From Clostridiales bacterium (GTDB taxonomy: Bacteria; Bacillota; Clostridia; Oscillospirales; CAG-382), in contig DMMZ01000042.1 in the NCBI GenBank assembly GCA_003452915.1, positions 25,849 through 89,848 of the forward strand: a stretch of DNA of 64,000 bases, read 5' to 3'. Position 1 is the stretch's first letter; every line of letters starts with the position of its first letter. Both the position numbers and the translations under genes were made by a program. Shown here in pieces: positions 18,891-26,235 of this stretch. Under the pieces are notes generated by a model. That model was not told the DNA's origin, ran no database searches, and saw only the letters and a program-made list of their open reading frames with translations.

Positions 18891-18926
18891 AAAGAACCGC
18901 AATCCTTTTACAGACTGCGGTTCTTT
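18891..18926 (-). terminator. terminator of the spoIID-spoIIQ group
   Basis: AAAGAACCGCA (18891-18901) pairs perfectly with TGCGGTTCTTT (18916-18926); 34 bases past the spoIIQ stop on the minus strand. The T-rich tract behind it is imperfect (GGTTATATTCTTT). Confidence 0.65.
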
Positions 18927-18960
18927 GCTATGAAGTGCAATGTTAGTTTAAAATCAAAAA

Positions 18961-19662
18961 TTAATCAATTCCCTCAAGCTCGGGCTTCGGATCGATGAGA
19001 TCTCCGCTTAACTTTAACTCAAAGTGCAGATGCGATGGATCAGCCGCTTCATTAATTGCTGATGCACCGATTGCACCGATGATATCTCCTGCTTTTACAA
19101 TTTTGCCGACTATAATTCCCTCAGGCAATTCAGCAGCTAGGTTTTTGTAATACGAAGTTAAACCATAAGCGTGTTCTATAACAACAGTTTTACCGTAAAA
19201 AGGATCATCTACGATCTCTTTAATTGTACCGTCGGTGTATGATTTTACAGCACTTCCCAAATCTGCTGCGATGTCTATACCTGAATGAACTCTATAGTCT
19301 TGCATAGTTGAGGAGAACACGAGAGCTTCCATTGAAAATTCCTTTTGAATTGTCCCATTATCAACAGGAAAAACATAAACAGGCTCGGGATCGGTAATTA
19401 CTTCATCAACGTCCGATTCTTCACCGCCAACAGGAGCTTCGCTGATATCCGGTACACTTACATCCGGAATAGATACATCGGGTATGCTTACCTGTGGTAT
19501 GCTGGTTATGTCGTTGTAATTATAGGACATTGTTAAAATACCTATCGTCAGCGCAGTAACTATACAAATCGCAAGCGCAAGATAGATGTAAGCAGAATAC
19601 CCGTTGATCTTTTTTACTTTGGGTTTTTGCGGGTTTGATCCGTTGTTTTTCTTATCATTCAT
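18961..19662 (-). CDS. spoIIQ: SpoIIQ-like forespore membrane protein with LytM/M23 peptidase domain
   Basis: A 233-residue bitopic protein: charged cytoplasmic N terminus, one membrane segment at about 23-46 (YIYLALAICIVTALTIGIL), a Pro-rich linker with repeats of the PDVSI type (about 55-75), then an M23/LytM domain. Zinc ligands look intact: HSGID near 147-151 and HLHFEL near 213, unlike the degenerate B. subtilis SpoIIQ but like clostridial SpoIIQ. In the family it pairs with SpoIIIAH across the intermembrane space during engulfment. Directly downstream of spoIID, the usual clostridial spoIID-spoIIQ pair. Confidence 0.88.
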   Translation of the reverse strand: MNDKKNNGSNPQKPKVKKINGYSAYIYLALAICIVTALTIGILTMSYNYNDITSIPQVSIPDVSIPDVSVPDISEAPVGGEESDVDEVITDPEPVYVFPVDNGTIQKEFSMEALVFSSTMQDYRVHSGIDIAADLGSAVKSYTDGTIKEIVDDPFYGKTVVIEHAYGLTSYYKNLAAELPEGIIVGKIVKAGDIIGAIGASAINEAADPSHLHFELKLSGDLIDPKPELEGID

Positions 19663-19738
19663 AATATTTCCCCCTGTGTAATGTATTTACACAGATATTT
19701 TTCGCCTATTCTTGGGAAAATATTCATTATGTTAGTAA

Positions 19739-20698
19739 TTATTTTCTTTTAACTAACTGAGTATCTGTGAAGTAAAATGATAATATTTCTTTATAAGTCT
19801 TTCCCTGTAAAGCAAGAATGTTCGCTCCGTATTGACTCATTCCCAATCCGCTTCCAAAACCGGTAGAACAAATAGTGTAACCATCACTGTTTTTTGTTAT
19901 TTCTATGCAATTGGAATTTAAACCTACTAGCTCGGCAAATCTTGCAGCCGTTATTTCGGTGGAACCAAACATAACATAATTACTTCGTTTATTTTCATTG
20001 AGTGTTGCAAATGCCTGTTCACCTTCGGAATATGAATAATCATAACCGTTTGACATAAGCAGTTTTTCCAGCTCTTCAAAGGTGATTTTAACTTCTTTTT
20101 CGTAATAAATAAATCCCGATTCATCAACGTTATTCACTGCAGTAAGATAAGGTACTGCTATATTAAATACGTTTTCGTAGCTTTCGGTACGGGCAGGGGA
20201 GGAGATATGATAGAGTGTCATTGCAGTTTTTCCGTTATATGTAAGTATCTCTCCACTGGTTTCATAAACAGCATCCTTCATCGCGTTATAGCGTTCTGTT
20301 GCGTTATCATCACCTGCAAGAGCCTTGAGTGCGTCATATGTAATATATCTTCGGCAACAATCGGGATTTGAACAAAAATCAGCATCGGGATGAGGTGAAT
20401 CATTGTTTTCATGTTTTGCTTGTTCCAAAATATATACTGCATAGCTTCTGATACAAACCGCTTGTGCGAAAAGAGCTTGTTTTTCATAGCTTGCAGGCAT
20501 TTCTGTTAGCATAACACCGAGAACATATTCATCAAGCGTCATTTCGGCTGTTTCACCGTTTGGAAGCAAAACAGTATACATTTCTTCTGTTTCTGTAATT
20601 ACTTCGTTGTTCTCTATATGATTAATTACAACCGGAGTAAACGGAATCAAGGATGTCCACAACAAGAGAATAAAAAAATAAAGCAAATAGTTTTTCAA
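19739..20698 (-). CDS. spoIID: stage II sporulation protein D (peptidoglycan lytic transglycosylase)
   Basis: A 319-residue membrane-anchored lytic transglycosylase used during engulfment. It starts with TTG at 20698, chosen because a strong AGGAGG (20707-20712) sits 8 bases upstream and it gives an N-terminal anchor (YLLYFFILLLWTSLIPF). The conserved VMLTEMPASYEKQALFAQAV block near residue 62-82 contains the catalytic Glu; DADFCSNPDCC near 105 gives the conserved Cys/zinc region; SpoIID ends with GFGSGLGMSQYGANIL and YKEILSFYFTDT. 76 bases upstream of spoIIQ. Normally sigma-E controlled; no clear sigma-E promoter was assigned. Confidence 0.95.
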   Translation of the reverse strand: MKNYLLYFFILLLWTSLIPFTPVVINHIENNEVITETEEMYTVLLPNGETAEMTLDEYVLGVMLTEMPASYEKQALFAQAVCIRSYAVYILEQAKHENNDSPHPDADFCSNPDCCRRYITYDALKALAGDDNATERYNAMKDAVYETSGEILTYNGKTAMTLYHISSPARTESYENVFNIAVPYLTAVNNVDESGFIYYEKEVKITFEELEKLLMSNGYDYSYSEGEQAFATLNENKRSNYVMFGSTEITAARFAELVGLNSNCIEITKNSDGYTICSTGFGSGLGMSQYGANILALQGKTYKEILSFYFTDTQLVKRK

Positions 20699-20752
20699 GA
20701 GGTTGTCCTCCTTTTTACACTTTGCTTTATCTATATTCGTTTATAGATGTTA

Positions 20753-21595
20753 TTATGACTGCTTTTCTAAATCATTTTTTGCGGAATTATACTCAATACA
20801 TTCCAGATGGATTAATCTTGTAGCGATATATAACGCTAAGGATAAATCAACTACAGAATAAAGTGTGGTATAATTGGTTGGTAGATACCAAAAAGCGGAT
20901 AATATAATTGTAGGAATAGTGTAAATAAGTGAAAATAAAATCGTAGCAAAACCAAAGATTATATATAAGGTCATATTTCCGTTTCCGGCTTTGAATTTAC
21001 TTTCAGTGAGAAAAAAGAGAAGAAAAGCAATAATAGAAATCAATAAAAAGTGAGTAGATGATGCATCGGGTGTGGTGCTTTGTCTTATAAAATCATTTAA
21101 CAACCTGAGTGCAAATGTAGCTACAGGGGCAAGAGAAAGCCAGGTGATAAGATTGCAACAAGTATCTGCTTTCCTACTCGCGTTAACTAAAAAATAAATT
21201 GAACTGATAAATGCAGATATCAATATAAAAACCCTTAAGGTTGTAAGCTCGATAGTTTCGGCAAAATAAAAAATATAGAAAAATAAAGATCCTAAAATAA
21301 TAAAGCTACTTAAGGATGTGGAAAAAATAATTGAAGGTTCGCCGCATACAAGTTTATTTTTTATTTTTCGACCCAAATAGAGTGCAGCTAAAAGAAAAAT
21401 AAGCATTATAAATATTGATATAACCGTAAATAAATATGTTTCGAAGTTATCTTCTAGGTAATAATTTGAATCGTCAATTTTTGGACAAATATCCATATTA
21501 TTCTGTATAACAAATATTCTGTATATCGAAATGGCAAGGCTTGTAACAATTACAGATATAATTATTATCCGTTTTTGTAGTGCGAATTTAGTCAT
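20753..21595 (-). CDS. polytopic membrane protein of unknown function
   Basis: I do not recognise this 280-residue protein. It has a signal-like first helix (about 9-27), then roughly six more hydrophobic segments (about 52-74, 90-108, 118-136, 148-166, 185-200, 208-234, 245-262) separated by short polar loops, and a charged C-terminal tail (CIEYNSAKNDLEKQS). No transporter or enzyme motif is visible. It lies between the two SpoIID-type genes on the same strand, 55 bases before spoIID, with its own promoter in a palindrome, so a membrane role in sporulation is possible but inferred only from position. Confidence 0.6.
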   Translation of the reverse strand: MTKFALQKRIIIISVIVTSLAISIYRIFVIQNNMDICPKIDDSNYYLEDNFETYLFTVISIFIMLIFLLAALYLGRKIKNKLVCGEPSIIFSTSLSSFIILGSLFFYIFYFAETIELTTLRVFILISAFISSIYFLVNASRKADTCCNLITWLSLAPVATFALRLLNDFIRQSTTPDASSTHFLLISIIAFLLFFLTESKFKAGNGNMTLYIIFGFATILFSLIYTIPTIILSAFWYLPTNYTTLYSVVDLSLALYIATRLIHLECIEYNSAKNDLEKQS

Positions 21596-21606
21596 ATCTG
21601 AAAATC

Positions 21607-21658
21607 ACCCCTTGACGAGTATTATACATCTCGCAAGGGGTGTTTGTAAATAGAGATT
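21607..21658 (-). promoter_or_regulatory. promoter inside a 14-bp palindrome upstream of the membrane protein
   Basis: On the minus strand TTTACA, 18 bases, TATAAT, with the -10 box lying in the loop between CACCCCTTGCGAG and CTCGTCAAGGGGTG (one mismatch per arm). The 3' arm also contains the AGGGGTGA ribosome site of the gene starting at 21595. It may instead work partly as a terminator for the upstream gene. Confidence 0.45.
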
Positions 21659-21743
21659 AAATATTTTACATTTTATAAAAAGGATGTTCTATTTTCGTCT
21701 TATTTACTAAAAATTCCTATTATATATCAAATAAAATGCCAGG

Positions 21744-23378
21744 TTAATCGTTAATATTAGTCAAAACCGTTCCCGGAAAATAAAATGATAGTGTATATGC
21801 ATAATCATAACCCTCCGAAATCAACGCTTCTGCCCCGACTTGACTGAAGCCCACACCGTGTCCTTTTCCTTTACCATCAAAAACAATTAAGTCGGATTTT
21901 ATACTTTTTGATATGCCATTTGCTGTTATAACATCATATGTCTTGCCAAAGCTATCAATTTCTTCAACGCCCTTAGCAGTTATTATGGATGTTACATATT
22001 CTTTTTCGCTGTTAGCGTCAACGTCTGTAACAGGTGTATTAAAAGAATAATGAACCTTAAAGTTCGAACTATAAAACTCAAGGATTCCTCTTATTTCCGC
22101 AGAATTATAAACGGTGACGGTGTTGCCGTTAATATCCGAAACCGCAAAAGCGGTAACATATTCTGATCCATAAGGATCGGTTGCTGTTATCTCTACGTTT
22201 TCTATTTCACTGCGAAGCGTAGAAAATGTGTTACGTGTTTTTAAATATTTAAACAATTCATCTTTGTTGAAAACCTTTTGCCACACAAAACCGCTTCCTT
22301 CCGGTTCTTCTTGAAAAACACTGGTCAGATAGGGGAGAGTATTACTTCCCCATGCAGCAGCTGAGCTGCAGCTTGCTCCACCATTGCTGTAATTATACAA
22401 ACAGTATATGGGACTTCCGTCATAGGTTAAGATTTTACCTTTTGTAGAATCAACAATTGCGTCATTAATAGGGCTTTCACGATAATTCCCTTTATATACC
22501 TGACAGCAGGAACTGTTGCATACATCAAAACCGTATTCGGCATGTTTACTTGTAAGCGGAACGGTACGAACAAGAATTGAAAACGCTTTTGTAACTTCTT
22601 CCGATGCGTTTGTACCGATTTCATTTGCCATCACGCACTTAACATATTGTTCAAGCTCAATACAGTTTATCATGTTCAGTTTTTTATTATTTACCAAGTA
22701 TTCAAAAAAGCCGAAATATGAATAACTGTTTGGCAGCGTAACCGTCCCGTTGTTTCTTGCTTGAAGTGCAAAGCTATTGATATCATCGTCATATTCAAAC
22801 AGTATTTTTTGTACTTCAAGGTCGCAAAGTGTAATTCCATTTCCCGATGGTGAAACAACCTGACTACCTGAATGATTTTCTTTTTCTATTTCTGCATCTT
22901 CATAAGAAACAAACGAACCTATACGAATAAAATACTTTCCGTTTGAATAAGCAACAAATGCGTTTGGATTGTTCTCTGCTGCGGCCTTAGCGGCTGAATA
23001 GGTTTTATAAATTTCGCTTAATTGAAGATGATATCCGCCAAAGACAATTTCACCCATGGAGCCCGGATACAGCATGTCGCTTTCCCAACTTTTTGCGCAA
23101 AAATTACCGCTGGGAGCAACTATAATTTTATTATTGTCAAATTCAAACAACTTAATAAATTTTTTACTATCTGAATATCCGATCTCAAAACCGCTATGAG
23201 ATATGTTGGCACAGGAATAAATGCTTGTATCCTTACCCGGAATAGAATAGTATATTCCTACTTTGACTGTATTAGATGAGGAGGGTTGTTTTGCATAAAC
23301 CTTCTCGGCTTGATAGGCTGAAGCAAAAACCAAGGCTGATGTTAAAATGCAGATTACTGTTATCTTAGCCGATTTCAT
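21744..23378 (-). CDS. exported SpoIID/LytB-domain protein
   Basis: A second SpoIID-domain protein, 544 residues from ATG 23378. That start has AGGGG 5 bases upstream and gives a standard signal peptide (MKSAKITVICILTSALVFASA..., cleavage near AYQA); the GTG 11 codons upstream lacks a site. Residues about 120-200 include a repeat-like FVAYSNGKYFIRIGSFVSYEDAE stretch reminiscent of SPOR-type folds. The SpoIID domain begins about residue 235: ELEQYVKCVMANEIG with the catalytic-position Glu, CNSSCCQVYKG, YCLYNYSNGG, and ends GKGKGHGVGFSQVGAEAL. Predicted peptidoglycan glycan-strand cleavage outside the cell or in the engulfment space. Start overlaps the upstream gene by 14 bases. Confidence 0.88.
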   Translation of the reverse strand: MKSAKITVICILTSALVFASAYQAEKVYAKQPSSSNTVKVGIYYSIPGKDTSIYSCANISHSGFEIGYSDSKKFIKLFEFDNNKIIVAPSGNFCAKSWESDMLYPGSMGEIVFGGYHLQLSEIYKTYSAAKAAAENNPNAFVAYSNGKYFIRIGSFVSYEDAEIEKENHSGSQVVSPSGNGITLCDLEVQKILFEYDDDINSFALQARNNGTVTLPNSYSYFGFFEYLVNNKKLNMINCIELEQYVKCVMANEIGTNASEEVTKAFSILVRTVPLTSKHAEYGFDVCNSSCCQVYKGNYRESPINDAIVDSTKGKILTYDGSPIYCLYNYSNGGASCSSAAAWGSNTLPYLTSVFQEEPEGSGFVWQKVFNKDELFKYLKTRNTFSTLRSEIENVEITATDPYGSEYVTAFAVSDINGNTVTVYNSAEIRGILEFYSSNFKVHYSFNTPVTDVDANSEKEYVTSIITAKGVEEIDSFGKTYDVITANGISKSIKSDLIVFDGKGKGHGVGFSQVGAEALISEGYDYAYTLSFYFPGTVLTNIND

Positions 23379-23862
23379 AGCTGCCCCTAATCGTGAAATA
23401 CGCTTTTTCACCGGTTATTAATAGATACTTTTTTGCATCGGAATTTGACGAGTAATAAACATGTCCGTATTCAAGCGATTTACCAGAAAAGAGCTCTGCT
23501 CCCATGGACATATCCGTAACTCCGTCACCTTTTTGGGTAGAAGTTGTTATAATAACTGCTCCGCCACCTCTGTATATCAATTCACAGTCAACACCGAGCA
23601 AAAGCATCTTTCCGCTTTCTATACTGATATCTGCATAAGCAGAAGAACCGCTTACGATTGTGTTACCTCCCGATTGTCTCAGTATTTCTTCTTTAAGCTC
23701 CTTTATGACCTTGTCAACATAACTAAGTGTTACCAAAGGATCAGAATCTCCGCTTAAAACATCGTCGGATGATTCATCGGCGGACGCTGTTATGCACAGC
23801 GTAGCGGTAATAAGAATTACTATAAAAAATAATAATAATCTCCTGTTTTTACATATATTCAT
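23365..23862 (-). CDS. small exported protein of unknown function coupled to the SpoIID-like gene
   Basis: A 165-residue protein when started at ATG 23862, which has GAAAGGAT upstream and opens a signal peptide (NICKNRRLLLFFIVILITATLCITASA); the frame extends 21 codons further but without a ribosome site. After an acidic, low-complexity stretch (DESSDDVLSGDSD) comes a short coiled region (VDKVIKELKEEILRQ) and a beta-rich Gly/Ser domain. I do not know the family. Its end overlaps the start of the SpoIID-like gene by 14 bases, so the two products are probably made together and may interact at the cell surface. Confidence 0.65.
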   Translation of the reverse strand: MNICKNRRLLLFFIVILITATLCITASADESSDDVLSGDSDPLVTLSYVDKVIKELKEEILRQSGGNTIVSGSSAYADISIESGKMLLLGVDCELIYRGGGAVIITTSTQKGDGVTDMSMGAELFSGKSLEYGHVYYSSNSDAKKYLLITGEKAYFTIRGSYEIG

Positions 23863-24085
23863 GAATGAAAATCCTTTCCAAAAAATACTACCTATTACAA
23901 TAAATTTTATTAAAATGCTAAGCATTTTTTAATACCGAATAGGAATATAAAATAATGTATCTGTAATATTATACCACATTTGTCAACCCCCTAACAAAAA
24001 ACACCCTATATTTTACAAAAAGTATTGCTAAAAAAGGGTTTTTAGTGTAAACTATTGTAAATATAGAGAAGGGGATAATAAAACA

Positions 24086-26221
24086 ATGTTTAAAAGCAGA
24101 AAGCGTTTTGGAAATGAATATATTTCTATTGCTATAGATACAACCTCTGGTGAGATTTTAGAATTGCTTAATAAACAAAACGGTGATAATTTAATAAAAA
24201 GCACACCATTCAGCATACCGAGTATGTTTTCTATTTTAGTAGGCTCGGTGCGTTTAAGTGTTCCTAAGCTGGTCATGGTCAGAAACAATCCTGATCTTAG
24301 AGCACAAATAAGTGAAGTTAAAAGGGATAACGGAACTGAGATAAACATAATTTACAACAAATTGTCAGACGGAACAACCGTATACGATATACAATTAGCA
24401 ATTATTATTTTCCTGCCGGATGACAGTGGAAAGCTTATTTTATCCGCTGATGTAAAGAATAACGGTGGTTATGATGTTGAAAAATTCTGCTTTCCTATTA
24501 TCAGCGGAATCTATCTGGGTGAAAACTATAAAAACGATACATTGGTTTATCCGTATAATTCGGGGATGAAATTTCATAACCCTGTTGAATACTTTGCGAA
24601 GAAACCCAAGAGCATCTTCTGGCGTTGGCAAGAATATCGTTATTGTTATCATATGGATGGCTGCTGCGGTGTTAAGAACGCAGACGGTCTTTATAGTTAT
24701 TCATCTTTATACTCCGGTGCTACCTCAATGGCATGGTTTGATCTTTATGATGACAACGGTGGAATCTATTTCGGAATGCATGAACGAAACGGAATCTGCC
24801 GTCTTAAAGCGGATACATTCGGTCCGGACAGCCCCGGTATGATTTTCAGCATTGAAAAGACTGTTGAGAATATAGAAAGCTTTTGTTTGAACAACGTAGT
24901 TATTGCTCTACACGAGGGAGATTGGCACGATGGAGCCGATATATACAGAGCGGCTCATGAGATTGAAGAACTTAAAGAACCCACTTGGTGGAATAAGAGT
25001 GTTTCACTCGCGGCACATTATGATTTCAAATACCAGAATGGCGGAATAGTACATCGCTTTTCGGATATTCCATCGTTGGTTGAACAAGCAAAAAGCTTAA
25101 ATACCGACCATTTATTATTCTCTGGCTGGCATACAGACGGCTTTGACAACGGTTTTCCGGAATATTATGCCGATAAAGACCTTGGTAGTGAACAAGACCT
25201 TGCTACAGGACTTAAATATGCAGCCGATAACGGAGTTAAAGTCTCTTTCTATATTAATACGCGTATTGCAAACAGAAAGTTCGAGCATCTGACTGAGTTT
25301 ATAAAGGACAACGCTGTTATAAAACGTGATGGTACACCTGAAGTTGAAGGATACGGTGACGCAACCATTTCCTTCGCTACAATGTGTGCAAGCAGTGAAG
25401 GCTGGAAAAACAGACTTTTACAAGCTATCGAATACGTTGTTGACCTTGGTGCAACCGGAGTTTATCTCGACCAGCTTGCAATGGCACCACCAAAAACGTG
25501 TCACAGCAAGGACCACAACCATCGTTCCGACGATTGGTGCGAGGGCTATAAGGATATGCTTGCAAAAGCTAATAAAATTAAAACAAAAAGCGGTGAGCCA
25601 ATCTCCATTATTATTGAGGGATGTTCCGATTTGTTCGGGTCACTTGTAAATGGCAGTTTGGTTTCAACATTCATTTCTCTGCACAGCGGTGCATTTCCCG
25701 AGCTTTATCGCTATACCTTCCCAAAACAAAGACTTGTTGACATGGTATATCCTAAGAACAATCTTGCAATGCGTCCTGTTCATGTTGCACAGCGTTCGTC
25801 GGATATGATAAATAAATCGTTTGTAACCGATATTTATTTCTGGGTATACGATCTGGAGGAGGATAACAGCTTTTTTGAAGACCCCGAACAGCTAGGTTAC
25901 TTAAAAAAGGTTATTGAACTTAAGAAAAACTGGCATCAGAAATATGTGGGCTTCGTTTTTGCGGATGAAAAGGGTATAAGCGAAAAAAGCGAGGAGCTTA
26001 CTGCAAAATTCTATTATAAAGACGATTTGTGCCTTATCGCTTATGCGAGTGACGGAAAAACCGTATGCGATCTTAAAACAATTTTCCCTGCCGAACTAAT
26101 CGAATTTAATTGTGCAGAGGGTGTAGATTCTGTTTACGAAGAGCTTGTACCGGATCTTTGCTATATTAAAATCGCTTACTCACGCTGTGGAACAATTTTA
26201 TTAAAAAAATTAAAAAATTAA
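24086..26221 (+). CDS. cytoplasmic TIM-barrel glycosidase-like protein (DUF6259-type)
   Basis: A 711-residue protein without signal peptide. An N-terminal beta-rich part (about 1-290, aldose-binding-like with SGMKFHNPVEYF and GGIYFGMHERNG) leads into a (beta/alpha)8-type domain: SGWHTDGFDNGFPEYY near residue 350, KVSFYINTRIANRKFEH near 390, TGVYLDQLAMAPPKTC near 460, and IIIEGCSDLF near 513; a small beta domain closes it. This resembles DUF6259 proteins, relatives of alpha-glycosidase clans, with D (YLDQ) and E (IEGC) as candidate catalytic acids. The sugar is unknown. AGAAGGGG site 13 bases upstream. Pairs with the lipoprotein gene 14 bases downstream, as an uptake/degradation unit might. 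Confidence 0.6.
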   Translation: MFKSRKRFGNEYISIAIDTTSGEILELLNKQNGDNLIKSTPFSIPSMFSILVGSVRLSVPKLVMVRNNPDLRAQISEVKRDNGTEINIIYNKLSDGTTVYDIQLAIIIFLPDDSGKLILSADVKNNGGYDVEKFCFPIISGIYLGENYKNDTLVYPYNSGMKFHNPVEYFAKKPKSIFWRWQEYRYCYHMDGCCGVKNADGLYSYSSLYSGATSMAWFDLYDDNGGIYFGMHERNGICRLKADTFGPDSPGMIFSIEKTVENIESFCLNNVVIALHEGDWHDGADIYRAAHEIEELKEPTWWNKSVSLAAHYDFKYQNGGIVHRFSDIPSLVEQAKSLNTDHLLFSGWHTDGFDNGFPEYYADKDLGSEQDLATGLKYAADNGVKVSFYINTRIANRKFEHLTEFIKDNAVIKRDGTPEVEGYGDATISFATMCASSEGWKNRLLQAIEYVVDLGATGVYLDQLAMAPPKTCHSKDHNHRSDDWCEGYKDMLAKANKIKTKSGEPISIIIEGCSDLFGSLVNGSLVSTFISLHSGAFPELYRYTFPKQRLVDMVYPKNNLAMRPVHVAQRSSDMINKSFVTDIYFWVYDLEEDNSFFEDPEQLGYLKKVIELKKNWHQKYVGFVFADEKGISEKSEELTAKFYYKDDLCLIAYASDGKTVCDLKTIFPAELIEFNCAEGVDSVYEELVPDLCYIKIAYSRCGTILLKKLKN

Positions 26222-26235
26222 TAAAGAGGGTTTTT

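Noticed and set aside
23990..24085. Possible cre (CcpA) site or strong promoter before the barrel-enzyme gene
   Set aside because: TTGCTA-N17-TAAACT is weak and no cre consensus is present.
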